DNA of 64,000 nt from Adiantum capillus-veneris (GCA_014529385.2 CM043965.1:65877190-65941189); one strand, 5' to 3'; counted from the stretch's first letter, positions 1-13,483 are shown. The notes: generated by a model not told the origin, from the sequence alone. A program made the numbers and translations.

Positions 1-588
1 CAAAGAAAACAATAGAGCCCAAAACTGTTTTGAAAAACAGTCTCTGTGTTTTAATTTCAGACCCACCTGCACTCCAAATTAGAAAACAATTCCTTCTACA
101 AAGTCGTAGAGCTTGAAGCCAGCTCCGTTTTGAACCAAAAAGTTTTGGAATTGGAGCTTTGTAGCTCAAGTTATGAGCAAAACAGTAGACTGCTCTACCA
201 AAAACTGAACGACTTTCTTCTGTGCTTCTTTGAGCTCATAGAAAGGCTCAAAATCACTTTCCACCTCGATGTGTGAGCTGAATGCATCAATCTCACAGTG
301 CTTCCATGTCTATGGAAGCTCCAAGCTCCAATCTGTCGCCAATGTAGTTGTTGCAAAGCTTGCCGAGAAGAGGAAAAATGATGTACACAATGGGCTGATC
401 TGTAGAGAAACTGTGGACTGATCTGTGAGCACTAGGAAGCTCCTAAGAGCTCTCCTGCAAGCCTCTGTATGGCTGTCCACAAGCCTCCTCTATTTCTTTG
501 CTCAGATCTGTGACCTCTCTGCCATAGCCAACGAGTTCATCGCGAAGCCGTCCATCTACGCTCTCAAACCTATCGCTCTGATACCAAT
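1..588 (-). mobile_element. Copia-like element, 5' internal leader, cut by window edge
   Basis: Reading the minus strand, an LTR (589-778) is followed after two bases by a match to the 3' end of initiator tRNA-Met (576-586), so this stretch is the start of the internal region of an LTR retrotransposon whose body lies outside the window. No gag domain is visible yet. A 66-residue minus ORF (443-643) overlaps the primer site and probably is leader sequence. Same LTR-to-primer spacing as Copia-1 at 13495-13496. Confidence 0.6.
576..586 (-). other. Primer binding site (initiator tRNA-Met)
   Basis: The minus strand reads TGGTATCAGAG two bases after the LTR, the standard primer site of plant LTR retrotransposons that use initiator tRNA-Met. 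Confidence 0.7.
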
Positions 589-778
589 TGAAGGGGATTG
601 GAGAGCACCACATACGGAGAGTGAGAGAGAGAAGGAGACACACGACACACAGATATGGGTGGGGAGACTCAAAGAGTGAGCAACCCCCTATACACTTATG
701 CTATGTATAAGGTATACAAGTCAGTGGGCGCCCAGACTCTGGGCGACCGGGCAAGGCACATGCGCCTATACCTCAACA
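589..778 (-). repeat. 5' LTR of truncated Copia-like element
   Basis: About 190 bp, beginning TGAAGGGG next to the primer site and ending CCTCAACA at the point where Helitron helicase homology resumes. It resembles the 187-bp Copia-1 LTR: both have GGAGAGCAC near one end and a GGGC-ACCGGGCA-like stretch near the other. The exact high-coordinate edge is inferred from that similarity and the break in the helicase frame. The partner LTR and target duplication lie outside the window. Confidence 0.6.
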
Positions 779-3700
779 TTTCCTACATCCATAAGCCATT
801 CTCTGTAGGTAGAATTTGCAACATCACCACCTCCCACATGCATGTTATGTGCCAATTTAAGGATCTTCACATGATTCCATAAGTGCGATCGACAAAGTGT
901 AGCATCAACAATGTCAGTACGCGCTCCCCGGAACACCACTAGTAAGATCTGTCTGAAATCTCCTCCAAGAAGCAACGCTTTTCCACCAAATGGATTTCTT
1001 GAGCACATGATATCTTGCAAAGACTTGTCCAAAGCTTCGAAGGCATATCGATGCATCATAGGAGCCTCATCCCACACAATCAACTTGCACATTCTAAGCA
1101 ATTCAGCAAGTTGACCTTGAACAGGGATATTGCATGTGCTGCAACTATCAAGGTCCAAGGGTATCTTGAATCTAGAATGTGCAGTGCGTCCATTTCGCAA
1201 TAGCAATGCTGAAATACCAGAAGATGCTGTGGCCAATGCAACTTCTCCTTCTCCACGCACGCGTGACAACAAACAATTATACAAATAAGTTTTCCCAGTC
1301 CCTGCAGGACTATCTAGGAAAAAAATAGCCCCACCGTCAATAGTCAATCCATGCAAGACTACCTCAAAAGAAATTCTTTGGTCTTCATTTAGAGTCTGCT
1401 CCATTCACGTGACACGGATAGTTCTTGTACCGTGCCGAGGCATTGCTCTTGGAAAAGCAAGCTATTTTCATCACGTGTCACAAAGCGCTCATCAGGCATT
1501 GGAATTCCAGGAAATTCAGCTGGAATTCGTCCAAAAGTACCAAGAATGTTATGCAAATCTCTCAACGCATACCCTTCAGCAACTTGTGTACATCCATCTA
1601 ACGACTCATATCTCATCTCCAACATGTGTTGGTAGTCCTCAGACAAAAAACATCGAAATCTTTCCCACAAGAGATGAGGGGAGGAGGGTTCACAAAATAG
1701 TAGAATGGTCACAAACAAATGTCTCAATTGCAAGCCTGTATGTGTACTGCAAGCTTCGTCCATGCATCCGAACCATTCCCCATCATCTTCCAAGATACCC
1801 CTTGCAATGCATGCTGCCTTGAATGTTGGAAACAATACACCATTTGCGGAGCGTAGATCCTCAAATGATTTACATCCTTTACAAATAGTTAAAACCAAAC
1901 GAACATAATATCGTTCACCTGCAGAGGGTTGCACAAAATACATCCGCCCAATAGTGTCCCCACAACGTCTCTTTGTCCTTTTTTTGGAACCCAAATTCCA
2001 CACCCACTTTTGAGAAAAATCAATGTACAAACTATCATTTGCATCAGGATTCTCCAAGTTGCATGTGAACCACTCTGTCAAAGTGGTCTTATCTGCATTG
2101 TCCCTTTGCAAGACATCATTAAGTCTATCATTATCTCGAAAAGTCACCATTTGACCAGTCGGAACATGCACACTCAATCTCTGAACAACTGGTGCGTCAT
2201 TGTGCAAAGGATATTCAAAAATTCTCCAGCAAGCCTCAGATGCATATACATAGCGGCCATCTGTGTACATGTCTATCTCATCAATGTTCTCCCTTTGTGC
2301 ATCACGTACCGATGTATGGAATCTTACAGTTGCCCTATCATGCCCCTTGTAGATGTACTTATAAACATACTTGTTTGACAGCTGAAATTATAGAGCATAC
2401 CTCAACATTGATATGCGCATTAAATAATGTTGAAAAAATAGGATTATATGGCACAACCCATCGGTTATCAATAGTAGAACCCCTAACCTTGGCAGTGAAG
2501 CCATTGTTTCATCGCACATAAATGGGGTAGCCATTATTATCCATGCTTGTTTGCTCACAAAATGAACGTGGATATTTTTTAATACACCGGCCATCAACCA
2601 TGCAAGGAGATGAAACATTGAACTCATCACATGGTCCATGAATGTTACAACTAACAATGATATCATGGAGCACTGGAAATCGATTTTTATCTGGCAGCTC
2701 TGCACAAACCATCTTGTCATAATCAAATGTTGATTGAGGCTTACATCGAGGATCTAAAATCAATAATGTATGAGAATGTGGCAAGCCTCTCTTTTGGAAC
2801 TCCATGACAGACATGTAAGCCACCACTTTCCCAAAGATATCTTTCTTTAGGATATACTTCATCATGCTCGAGTGTTTCAAGAAGAAAACCCTGGTGGTTA
2901 TGTCTGGTCGATCAGAGGAAACCTGTCCTGGAAGTAGTGCCTCATTTATTTTTGGCCATTTAAGGTTACATGTGAATGTGATAAATAGGTCTGGCTTTCC
3001 CTTTGCACGCAAAATTGCCATTGCATCTTGATACAATTGGTACATGTGCCGAGGGCCCGCCTATAAAAGATGAGGGTAAGAAAATTCTTCGACCTACAGA
3101 TCGTCCAAGTACAGCATCACTCCCAGACAAATGCACCATGTCAGCCAGCCCTGCATACAATTCTGCCCTGGCGTCTTCTGTTTTGTACGGACCCATGCAA
3201 GAGGACATTCCTCAATGGCACAGTATGCATCAACCATAAATTGTTGAAGTAAACGACCCCCACGAAGCAAGCATGACTCCGTATCAGCACAAACCTGTAG
3301 TCGATATGCATAGTACTCTCTTTGAGTGACACATTGTCGACTAGCCAAGGCATCCAAAGGTCCATGCACATGAGCATAAAGAAGCTTGATATACCATCCA
3401 TCTTCTCCCCATGGAAAGAGAAGAACATACAATAGTGGCATGTACGACCTGTGTAGATTTGAAATCCTTTGCAGGCTTCCATTTTGACAATGTATCACAA
3501 TGTCTCGATGGCCAGTTGTTTGTACATCCCCTTGACCTGGCATAATTGCAGCAACCTCATTGCCAACAGGTATCAAGTACTGCCTGGAAGTATTTCTATT
3601 GTCACAAATTTTCATTTTGATCTCCACACCAGGACTGTCATGTAACATTCTACCAACATTGTAGAAGGCATTTGCATATGGATTACATGATCGCATCATC

Positions 3701-4701
3701 ATTGATAATGCTTCAAGAGTGGACAAATTCAAACCATCCAAGGCACTCATATGATTCCGAACCTCATGCTCAGTATCATATACATATATCTGTGCAAATT
3801 TTGGCACCCCTGCTTTGTGTGGTAGCAAAGAACCAATTTGATGGTACACACCGCCACGTACATGAAAGAAATATGCACCAGACCTACCCATCAATGTCTC
3901 ATCAATGGTGGCTCCAAGAGATGCAAATGCCATCACACTATTGTAACTCCTGATGTTTTTTCTGAAGGACCTACTCATAGCATCACTGTTATTGAGTAGC
4001 CTCTCCAATACATCTGGCAGTCTTGCAAGAGGAAAGAGGGATACTTTTCCACCTTTGCAACAATATTTTCCCATTGATGGTGTATCTTCCTTCTTCATTT
4101 CACACGGTGAAAGACATGCACCACAAAACTCACAGAAGGAGGACATGGTTCTTGTATGATCTGTAGGCAATGAGACATGTATCAATGGTAGCATGGAAGG
4201 GTGTACACCTTGTATATAGGGATAAGCATGTAGAATGCAAGCAATTCCTCCAAGTGATGTGTCATGAACATACGGGACCTGTTCCTCATTTTGAGCGTCT
4301 ATGAGAGGGCAAAAGTGTCCGTCATGTTGATGGCGCTGCTCTCTTATGTTGGAGGTACATTGCCTTACCCGTTGTTGACGATATCTTCTTGCCGCATCCA
4401 AACATAAAAGAGTGTGTTGTCTTCGTCCTTGTCCTTACATGACTGTTTGTAGAGGGACTTGTGGAATTGTAACATCGCCATGGATAGAACCCTCCACAAA
4501 TGTGGAGGGACTCCTACCACGACCATGGTCATTTGTTAAGCATGGCAAGGCATTACTTGTCAAGTATACCGTACGCTGTATAGAGAGTTGGCATCGATAA
4601 TTTCGTGCAACCTTTTGGCATGCACGCACATGAGAGGAATGACTTGGAGATTCACAAAGACAAAGGAATGTGTCCCTTGTCCTCATAAATGCTTCTGTCA
4701 A
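779..4701 (-). pseudogene. Helitron Rep-helicase (RepHel), decayed and interrupted
   Basis: Rolling-circle transposase of a plant Helitron. The Helitron_like_N domain lies at about 4401-3094, with LFPWGEDGW and a GGRLLQQFMVD stretch. Rep motifs follow: LFITFTCN, then LPHSHTLL (HUH-type site, about 2780) and the two-tyrosine motif YKYIYKG (about 2360). A Pif1-type helicase starts at 1404, with Walker A AGTGKT, Walker B WDEAP and GGDFRQ. The frame breaks near 3175, 3050, 2380 and 1400, and there are stops near 4435 and at 2509-2511. The HUH middle residue is serine rather than hydrophobic, and the usual proline after GGDFRQ is leucine. The helicase stops after motif III where a Copia LTR begins, so its C-terminal half is outside the window or lost. 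Non-functional as it stands; family assignment is secure. Confidence 0.92.
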
Positions 4702-6124
4702 GCAACAAAGAAAACACTAAGCTCATAATGAGTGCATAAGTTTTAGCAGTGCAATATGTATAATCAATTTAGACATCATGGCAACGTGATAAAACGTAGG
4801 TGTAGTAGTCCATATGGCCCCGAAGGCTATGGTGTAAAGGTGTAGAGAGGTAGGTCGTAGAGGTCGTGGTCAAATATGGTGGAGGTTTTCCCTAATTTAT
4901 TGTGCCCTATGTCATCAGTGCTTTGCGAAAAAGCATTGTCACCCTGAAAGATCGGTTTAGTGTATTCTTGCCTAACAAATTTTAATATGGCAAATTACCA
5001 AAATACCCCTCTAATTTGTCAAAATTCCCACTTATGAATTTCGAGATCCACCTTTAAAATTTCACCTCAAGGCGATAGCACCCACGAAAGGTGATAGCAC
5101 CCATGAAACTCAAAGCACCCGTGTTTTGGACGAAAGTATCCTAACTTTAGTGCAATCCCACCTATGAATCTTGAGTTTTATCTCTAAATTTCACCACAAG
5201 GTGATATAATGCATGAAACTTAAAGGAATTTAATGTAAAATAATCTCCAAATATAGCGAAGGGTTGCCTTGATTGATCGTGTCCTTCGTCATCAGTGCTT
5301 TGAGAAAAAGCATTGTTGCTCTGAAAGATTGATTTAGTGTAATTCCACCTAACAAATTTTAATATTTACCTTGAGATTTTAATTTTCACCTTGAGAACAC
5401 CATAAGGTGAAGCACGCAAGAAACTCTCTACTGTAAACATCTCCAAATATAGCAAAGGGTTGCCCTATTTCATTGTGTACTTCGTCATTAGTGCTTTGGG
5501 AAAAAACATTGTCACCCTAAAAGATCGGTTTAGTGGAAATTCCCGAAATACCCCTCAAATTTCAAAAATACCCTTGTATCCATTTTGGTAATTTTCTTCA
5601 AGATTTCCTAGTCTTAATTCCTTTCTGACAATTGAGATCCATTTTTGAGTGCTTAGTATGTAAAAAATTTGGCACAAATTAGCTCGCATAAGAAGGGTTT
5701 TATGTCTAAAAATAAAGAATCTCCAAAGCGTAAATGACCAACTCAAATTCTAGTTTTAGCATCTTGTATGAAAGACAATCAGTCTTCTTATGAAAAGCTA
5801 CAAAAAAAAAATCGTTGGAGAAATTTACTCTCTCAACTAGGAGTATTTTGGTTGGAAAATTTGAAGGACATTTTGGGAATTTATGACAAAATATTGGGGA
5901 TATTTTGGAAATTTTCTTCAAGATTTCCTAGTCTTAATTCCTTTTTGACAACTGAGATCCGTTTTTGAGTGCTTAACATGTAATTTGGCACAAATTACCT
6001 CGCAGAAGAAGGCAATTATGACTCAAATTCTAGTTTTATCATCCTGTATGATAGACAATTATTCTTCCTATGAAAAGCTACAAATTTTCTAATTTTTGGA
6101 GAAATTCACTCTCACAACCGGGGG
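4702..6124. repeat. AT-rich non-coding DNA with diverged repeats
   Basis: No gene seen. A ~95-bp motif containing GTCATCAGTGCTTTG and a following GGTTTAGTG recurs three times (about 4890, 5260 and 5450), diverged. From about 5580 a second family begins, with AAGATTTCCTAGTCTTAATT and GAGTGCTTAGCATGTAA signatures. It recurs at about 5910, 6185, 7195, 13720 and 15730. Confidence 0.6.
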
Positions 6125-7723
6125 TATTTTGGGAATATCCACATATTAGAGGGGTGTTTTGGGGATATTTTGCAAATTGTCTTCAAGATTTCCTAGTCTT
6201 AATTCCTTTTTGACAACTGAGATCCGTTTTTGAGTGCTTAGCATGTAATTTGGCACAAATTATCGAGCGCAGAAGAAGGCAATTATGACTCAAATTCCAG
6301 TTTTAGCATCTTGTATGATATATATGATAGACAATTAGTCTAACTATGAAAAGCTACAAATTTTCTAATTTTTGGAGAAATTCACTCTCACAACCTAGGG
6401 TATTTTGGAAATTTTGGAAATTTGAGGGGCATTTTGGGAATATCCACATATTAGAGGGCTGTTTTGGTAATTTTCCCTTTTCATGTTGACCTTAAGAACA
6501 CCATAAGGTGATCGCACGCACGAAACGCAAAGGAAAATGCAATGGCAAAAAGACCGGGTTTAGAGCAATCGCAAACACGAAACGCAAATATAAATGCATT
6601 GAGAAAACCTCAAAATCCAACTTGAGGGTTCGTCGCCCTAAATCCACTCACTCCTGCCACCATCGCTTGTCGCTTGTGTTTGTCTTCGCCGCTCGCAAAG
6701 TCCCTCCCCACCTCTCTCTCTGTGTCTCTCTCTCTCAAGCACTCGACTTGCATCCTAGTCTTATTTCCTTTTTGACAATTGAGATCCATTTTGGAGTGCT
6801 TAGCATGTAATTTTGGGAGAAATTCACTCTCATAACAAGGGATATTTTGGGAGTTTTGGAAATTTGAGGGGAATTTTGGAAATTTCCACAAATCAGAGGG
6901 GTGTTTGAACCTTAAGAACACCATAATTAAGAAATGAAAAGGCACGAATAACCTTGCAGAAGAAGACAACGATGACTTTTCATTTTGAGCTTAAGAATTG
7001 AAAATGCACAAACTACCTAGTCTGCTATGAAAACCTATTTTGAAAATTTTGAAAATTTGAGGGGCATTTTGGAAATTTCCACAAATCAAAGGGGTGTTTT
7101 GCCCTTTTGCAACGGCAAGCATTTTCAATGGGGGGGTATTTTGGGAATATCCACATATTAGAGGGGTGTTTTGGGGATATTTTGTAAATTTTCTTCAAGA
7201 TTTCCTAGTCTTAATTCCTTTTTGACAACTAAGATCCGTTTTTGAGTGCTTAGCATGTAACTTGGCACAAATTACCGAGCGCAGAAGAAGGCAATTATGA
7301 CTCAAATTCTAGTTTTAGCATCTTGTATGATAGATATGATAGAAAATTAGTCTTCCTATGAAAAGCTACAAATTTTCTAATTTTTGGAGAAATTCACTCT
7401 CACAACCAGGGGTATTTTGGGGATTTTGGAAATTTGAGGGGCATTTTGGGAATATCCACATATTAGAGGGGTGTTTTGGTAATTTTCCCTTTTCATGTTG
7501 ACCTTAAGAACACCATAAGGTGATCGCACGCACGAAATGCAAAAGAAAATGCAATGGCAAAAAGACCGGGTTTAGAGCAATCGCAAACACAAAACGCAAA
7601 TATAAATGCATCGAGAAAACCTCAAAATCCAGCTTGAGGGTTCGTCGCCCTAAATCCACTCACTCCTGCCACCATCTCTTGTCGCTTGTCTTTGTCTTCG
7701 CCGCTCGCAAAGTCCCTCCCCAC

Positions 7724-7756
<33 letters not shown>

Positions 7757-8187
7757 TCAAGCACTCGACCTGCATCCTAGTCTTATTTCCTTTTTGACAA
7801 TTGAGATCCATTTTGGAGTGCTTAGCATGTAATTTTGGGAGAAATTCACTCTCATAACAAGGGATATTTTGGGAGTTTTGGAAATTTGAGGGGAATTTTG
7901 GAAATTTCCACAAATCAGAGGGGTGTTTGAACCTTAAGAACACCATAATTAAGAAATGAAAAGGCACAAATAACCTTGTAGAAGAAGACAACGATGACTT
8001 TTCATTTTGAGCTTAAGAATTGAAAATGCACAAACTACCTAGTCTGCTATGAAAACCTATTTTGAAAATTTTGAAAATTTGAGGGGCATTTTGGAAATTT
8101 CCACAAATCAAACGGGTGTTTTGCCCTTTTGCAACGGCAAGCATTTTCAACGGGGGGGTATTTTGGGAATATCCACATATTAGAGGG
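6125..8187. repeat. Tandem ~1.01-1.02 kb repeat, two full units plus start of a third
   Basis: The block starting TATTTTGGGAATATCCACAT at 6125 restarts at 7137 (1012 bp later) and at 8159 (1022 bp later). The ten-base difference is accounted for by a longer CT run near 7725. Units are nearly identical, including the paired start GATCGCACGCACGAAA at about 6506 and 7518. The third unit is cut after 29 bases by Copia-1 and resumes at 13684. ORFs here are short and low-complexity and not credible genes. Confidence 0.88.
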
Positions 8188-8374
8188 TGTTGGGATCGGA
8201 GAGCACACACACAGAGAGCCAACACGAAGAAGGAGATAGACACAGTGTGTGGTGGGGCGGTACTCACACTACAATGTGTAGTTATGAGTATAGTTATTAT
8301 GAATGAGTAAATGAATGGCTGTACATGGGCGGCTGAACAACGGGCAGCCGGGCACACGGGCCTTTAACCCAACA
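8188..8374 (-). repeat. Copia-1 3' LTR
   Basis: 187 bp, TG...CA ends, one difference from the other LTR. Preceded on the minus strand by a purine-rich tract. Confidence 0.95.
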
Positions 8375-8386
8375 ATCTCCCACTTA
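8375..8386 (-). other. Copia-1 polypurine tract
   Basis: The minus strand reads TAAGTGGGAGAT immediately before the 3' LTR, the expected place of the plus-strand primer. Confidence 0.7.
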
Positions 8387-8429
8387 AAGGCAGTGTGCCT
8401 TTAAAGTGGCCAAAGTACAGCAAAAGAAG

Positions 8430-10041
8430 TCAAGCCATACCCATCAGCGATCTGCAGTGTGCAAACCGCTGTGAGGCTAACGACTTCGTGAGTAGATCAG
8501 CAGGGTTATCGTCAGTGTGTACCTTGACAAGCTCTATGCGCTTGTCCTCTAGCACCTCTCGTATGAAGTGATACCTCACCTCAATGTGCTTTGTCTTCGC
8601 ATGGAAGACAAGATTCCGTGCCAATGCTATGGCACTCTGGCTATCACAATGTAGAATCGGAGCATCACAAGCCATACCAAGATCTCCCACTAGTCGTGAG
8701 AGCCATACGCCCTCCTTGGCAGCCTCAGTGGCAGCCATATATTCAGCCTCTGTAGTGCTCAAAGCAACGCATGGCTGTAAACGTGATGCCCACGAAACCG
8801 GTCCACCTGCAACTGTGAACACATAGCCGCAGTAGACTTCCTCGAGTCCACTGACCCTGCATAGTCTGAATCTGTATATCCGCAAACAGACATTTCCTTC
8901 TCACCATAACATAGGGACAACTCTGAAGTCCCTCTCAAGTAACTGAGAATACCTCTCACTGCATCCCAATGACGCTTGCCCGGTTAGACATGTACCTGCT
9001 AACCACACCAACTGCATGAGCAAGATCTGGACGCGTAGCCACCATGGCATACATCAAGGAACCAACAGCTGACGCATAGGGAATCTGAGACATCTCTGTA
9101 GTCTCCAAATCTGTCTGAGGGCAGTCATCATGGCTGAGTTTTACATATGGAGGCAACGGGTACTAATGGCCTTCCCCCCTTCCATATGAAAACGCTCAAG
9201 CACCCTGTCAATGTACTCTTTCTGACTAAGAAAAGAGCATCTTGCGAGAACGATCACGAGTGATCCGCATACCCAAAATATGACTGGCATCCCAAGATCC
9301 TTCATGGAAAAGGTCTCATGTAGCCTATGTTTCAAGGCATCCACATCAGAAATACACTTCCCTGCGATCAGCATGTCATCCACATACAAAACCAAAACAA
9401 TAAGACTACCATTTGCAGCCTTGCGAGTATAGAGGCATGGGTCCTCATAACTGCGTACAAAACTCCAATGAACTCATACAATCAAACTTACGATACCATT
9501 CACGAGATGATTGCTTCAGCCCATACAAGGTCTTAAGAAGCCGGCATACCATCTTCTTTGAACCATGAATAACAAACCCACTTGGTTGCTCCATGTACAA
9601 ATCCTCGTGCAAGTCCGGATGTAAGAAAGCTGTCTTTACATCCATTTGCTTCAACTCCATGTCTTCTGTAGCTACCAAGGCAAACAACATATGCAAAGTA
9701 GACATCTTCACCACTGGGGAGAAGATCTCGTCAAAATCAATGCCCTTCTGTTGCTTGAATCCTTTAGCCACAAGCCTTGCTTTGTACCTAGGCTTTGCAT
9801 CCATTGAACACAATTTTATCTTGTAAACCCACTTGCATGGTAGTGCCTTCTTACCCTTTGGCAAAGGAGTAAGCTCCCACGTTTTATTTTGGATCAACGA
9901 ATCCATCTCTGACTGCATAGCCTGCTCCCACTTGAGCTTGTCAACACTAGACATGGCCTCATCATAACATGATGGCTCCCCGCAATCAGTCAACAATACA
10001 TAATATCCATAGAAGGCACAAAACGCTGAGCTGTCTTGCAC
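8430..10041 (-). pseudogene. Copia-1 reverse transcriptase and RNase H
   Basis: RVT_2-type RT from 10041: WKYKI-like context followed by KARLVAKGF, QMDVKTAFL, and LYVDDM with its catalytic aspartates near 9380. RNase H follows: GYTDSDYAGS (about 8860), STTEAEYMA, CDSQSAIALA and HIEVRYHFIRE, ending at a stop near 8430. The reading frame changes near 9450, 9290, 9240, 9160, 8960 and 8880, so no full enzyme can be made. Domain content and order are typical of Copia. Despite this decay the LTRs are almost identical, so the defects probably predate the last insertion. Confidence 0.92.
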
Positions 10042-11486
10042 GCCGCTCTGAACGCCTCAAAGACTGTGCAGGAGGTGCATCTGGCTGTCCCACATCTACA
10101 TGATCTCCCAACAAGGGCTGATCTCTCCCACTTGAGGGTCAATGGGCTGCCCACGAGCGCAGCCATGGGACCATCATACCAATGACCATCCTCCTCAAAT
10201 ATCACACGCCGAACCTAAACCGTTCGCGGTAGGTACATTGTACATAAGCTTCACAGCCAAAAACACGAAGGTGGGACATACGAAGGTGGCAAACCTGTCC
10301 ATACCTCTTCAGGCACTTTGAAGCCCAAAGGAACACTAGCGGTGAACGATTTATCAAATGCACAGAAGTGGCAACAGCTTCAGCCCAAATCCATTTGACA
10401 AAACCAGCCATAGAAAGCATTTACTACGGACTTTTTCCTGTATAGTCCTGTTCATGCGCTCTGCCACACCATTTTGAGGAGGTGTATAGGGAGCACTAAG
10501 CTCGCGTCGTATACCCTTCTCAACACATAATGTTGTGAAAGCATGAGACATAAATTCACCCCCATTGTCCGTACGTAAGCACTTCAACTTACAACCTGAT
10601 TGGTTCTCAACAAGAGCCAACCATTGCTTAAATATATCAAACACCATATCCTTCTTACGAATGGGGTATGCCCATACCTTCCTGCTAGCATCATTAATGA
10701 ACGTAACAAAGTACATAGCACCTCCAAGAGAAGCATTGGGCATCGGCCCACATACATCACTATGCACCAAAGCTAGCTTTTCCAAAGATCTGTGTGGAAC
10801 ACTTTTCTTATGAGAAGACCGAGCATGTCGACCATAAAGGCAATGCTCACAAAACTCAAAACCACCAAAATCTGAAACGGGAATGTAATCCGCACGTGCC
10901 AACAACTTCAAACCTTTTAGTGACATATGCCCCAAACGCTGATGCCATAAAGAAGCAGGAGGTTGCTCAGTGATCCCCACAATGTGATCAGCCACACTAG
11001 CTACACAAAGGGAATACAACGTATTCCTCTTAGCACCTTTAACCAAAACAAGGCTGCCCTTAGTGATCTTCCAACCTCCATCACCAAAAGATACATTGAA
11101 ACCAAGTGAATCCAACTGACCCACACTAATCAAGCTTTTTGCAAGAGCCGGCACATGACGCACACGCTGCAAGACAAACGTAGTAGAGTTTGGCATAGCC
11201 AAATGAATATCCCCAATGCCATGAATCTGCATAGAACGCCCATCGGCAATCCTGACAGTACCTGTGCTCGAAGCATCGTAGTCATGAAACCACGACCTAT
11301 GAGGCGTAACGTGAAAAGAAGCACCACTGTCAATGACCCAATCCATAGGCATACTACGCTCATGAGTGAGAAGAAAAGCGTCATCAAAATAGGATGCAAG
11401 CAACACATCACCAAGCTCTTCACTAGTAGCACTAGTCGGAGCACATACATGGTCATCTTGAGAGCTACACTCTCCCTGTGTTGCAT
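10042..11486 (-). pseudogene. Copia-1 protease and integrase
   Basis: The aspartic protease site is WVIDSGASFHV (about 11340). A GAG-pre-integrase domain follows (LWHQRLGHMS, paired cysteines in CEHCLYG). The integrase core shows HSDVCGP, RTDNGGEF and QNGVAERMN, supplying the D, D and E residues. A frameshift near 10430 sits in the sequence after the E motif, and homology resumes in another frame to about 10202 (WAEAVATSVHLINRSP). The usual integrase C-terminal linker before VIFEED (about 10200) looks shortened, and further frame changes occur near 10200 and 10040. Confidence 0.9.
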
Positions 11487-12320
11487 TTAACTCCTCAATC
11501 TTGACATTGGATTTAGGCTTGTCCTTAGCATCATGGTCTTTCTTCTTACCATCTCCATTTTCCCTTTTCCACTTGTAACAATCCTTTTTGAAATGGCCTT
11601 TTCTACCACAATGAAAACATTCCACATCCTTTTTACTTGTGCCTGCACGGGACTTGCTTCTAGATTTACCCTGTTGGACTTATACTTGTCCATAGTCCTG
11701 CCTCTGACAACCATTGCACTAGAAGACTTACTACCTGCATTATTCTTTCGATTAATCTCTTCCGTGAGAAGACTAGACTCCACATTAGTACTTGTCAACT
11801 CATTCGCAGGAACCGAGTTACTTATGGCTATCCTAAATGTGTCCCATGACTCAGGCAACGTGACAAGTAAAAACATAGCTTTTACATTTTTCTCAAACGT
11901 AATTTCCTGCGTAGCAAGTTGGCTGAAAATTGTATTGAACTCATTCAAATGCGCATTCATGGAAGCACCTTCCTCCATTCGCAAATCAATAAGCTTTTTA
12001 ATCCAATACACCATAGAAGCAGCCGAATGCTTATCATACATATCGCAAATCCGCTGCCATAGCTCATAAGCTCCACCCTGTGCATCTTTCACATTGTAAT
12101 AAACAGACTTTGAAAGGGAAAGCCTAATGGTAGACCTGCACATCTCATCCAACTCCTCCCAATCATCCCTCTCCATGTTCTCTGGCTTAACTCCCTGCAA
12201 CTTTAGAGGTCGAATCTGTTTCTTCTGCACCAAGACATCCCAAATCTGATCTTTCCAATATGAGAAGTTAGCACCATCCAACTTCTCAATATTGAAAACT
12301 GTGTCCTCTTTAGTGCCCAT
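11487..12320 (-). pseudogene. Copia-1 Gag with zinc knuckle
   Basis: UBN2-type Gag beginning MGTKEDTVFNIEKLDGANF (ATG at 12318-12320; an upstream extension to 12413 has no homology). Typical landmarks are NFSYWKDQIW, AYELWQRICDMY and the LPESWDTF segment. A one-base frameshift near 11690 separates it from the zinc knuckle CFHCGRKGHFKKDC (about 11620-11580), which has the CX2CX4HX4C spacing. Gag packages the RNA in virus-like particles; this copy is broken. Confidence 0.9.
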
Positions 12321-12420
12321 TACAACAAGAATGCAACAATGAGAAACCTGTAACCAACCAACAAACTGCCACAACAAAGTAGTGTTGCAAATCTGACAAC
12401 ACCTGCTGCTCAATCAAAGA

Positions 12421-13482
12421 GCAAATGCATAGAGTATTAATCAGCCCATAATATGGTCAAAAAACGTACGTAGAAATCCACAAACAAATGCATAAACCTG
12501 TGACACCTGTAACTCAACCGGCCTAGGCAAACTGTGCCACAAAATGCATCAACAATGAGCTGTCATAGAGGCATAAACATACTCCATGTCTGAATAACCA
12601 CAATAGAGACATAAGCTGACCAAGCTTACACAAATCCGTGAGCATAAATGGATCCAAGTGAGCATATAACCAATGCACAAGCTCAACGAAGTCCAATCTC
12701 TACTGTCAACCAAGTATCTATCTGTACTCAAACCGCAACACTGCAAGCAAGAGCAAACCCGCTCTATGTATAAGCGAACCAAATCTCCACAATATCATGC
12801 ATAAAGAGTGTTTGTCAAACTGCCATATCCACATCCATCAACATACATAGATGATGTAAACCTATAGCTCAAGAACACGCATAAACAGATTGCCGAGAAG
12901 AGTAGAAGCTCCCACTCAAACCACAACCATATACATGGCTGTCCCACAGTCAAAATACATGTTTTGTAACCACAGAAGAGACCTGTATCCAAAGCTCCCT
13001 GTAACCTGTAACTTGTACCCGTACCTGTACCTGTACCTGTACCTGTACCTGTAGTCGAAGAAGACAATGTCGCCAAAACTCCCACTCTTTCTGTGTGTAT
13101 GAGGCCACTCCAAGAAGAGGCTACACACTCTCAAATGAGCTGTGGGCTCACGTAAGTGGAAGACACTACAACAATGGCACCTGTAATGGCTATGGAAGCT
13201 CTGGCAGCAGAAAACTACCAAAGAGAGCTGAAAAACGCAGCTCCTAGTCTGTAGCTCGGATGGGATTTCTGATGGCACGAATGGCTCCGAAAGGGGGGTT
13301 AAACCTCAGGACGCCTGTTGAAAATACTCGCAGAGTGCTGAACCTTCCAATGCCAAGCTCAGAAAAACCTTCTGCTCTTTAGAAATGCGCGCGTGCGCGA
13401 AACCGAAAAACGGCAATGAAACAACAGCAAGTTTCAACACACTCAACAATGATGATGAAGCTCTCAATGCTCTCACTACCAA
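12421..13482 (-). other. Copia-1 5' untranslated leader
   Basis: Non-coding leader between primer site and gag, about 1.1 kb. It holds a GTACCT hexamer minisatellite at about 13018-13051. No credible ORF. Confidence 0.7.
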
Positions 13483-13483
13483 G

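Noticed and set aside
425-679. 84-codon plus-strand ORF
   Set aside because: Antisense to the leader and LTR of a Copia element.
2388-2726. 112-codon minus ORF overlapping the Helitron Rep
   Set aside because: Shadow of the Rep reading frame; the Rep motifs are in the neighbouring frame.
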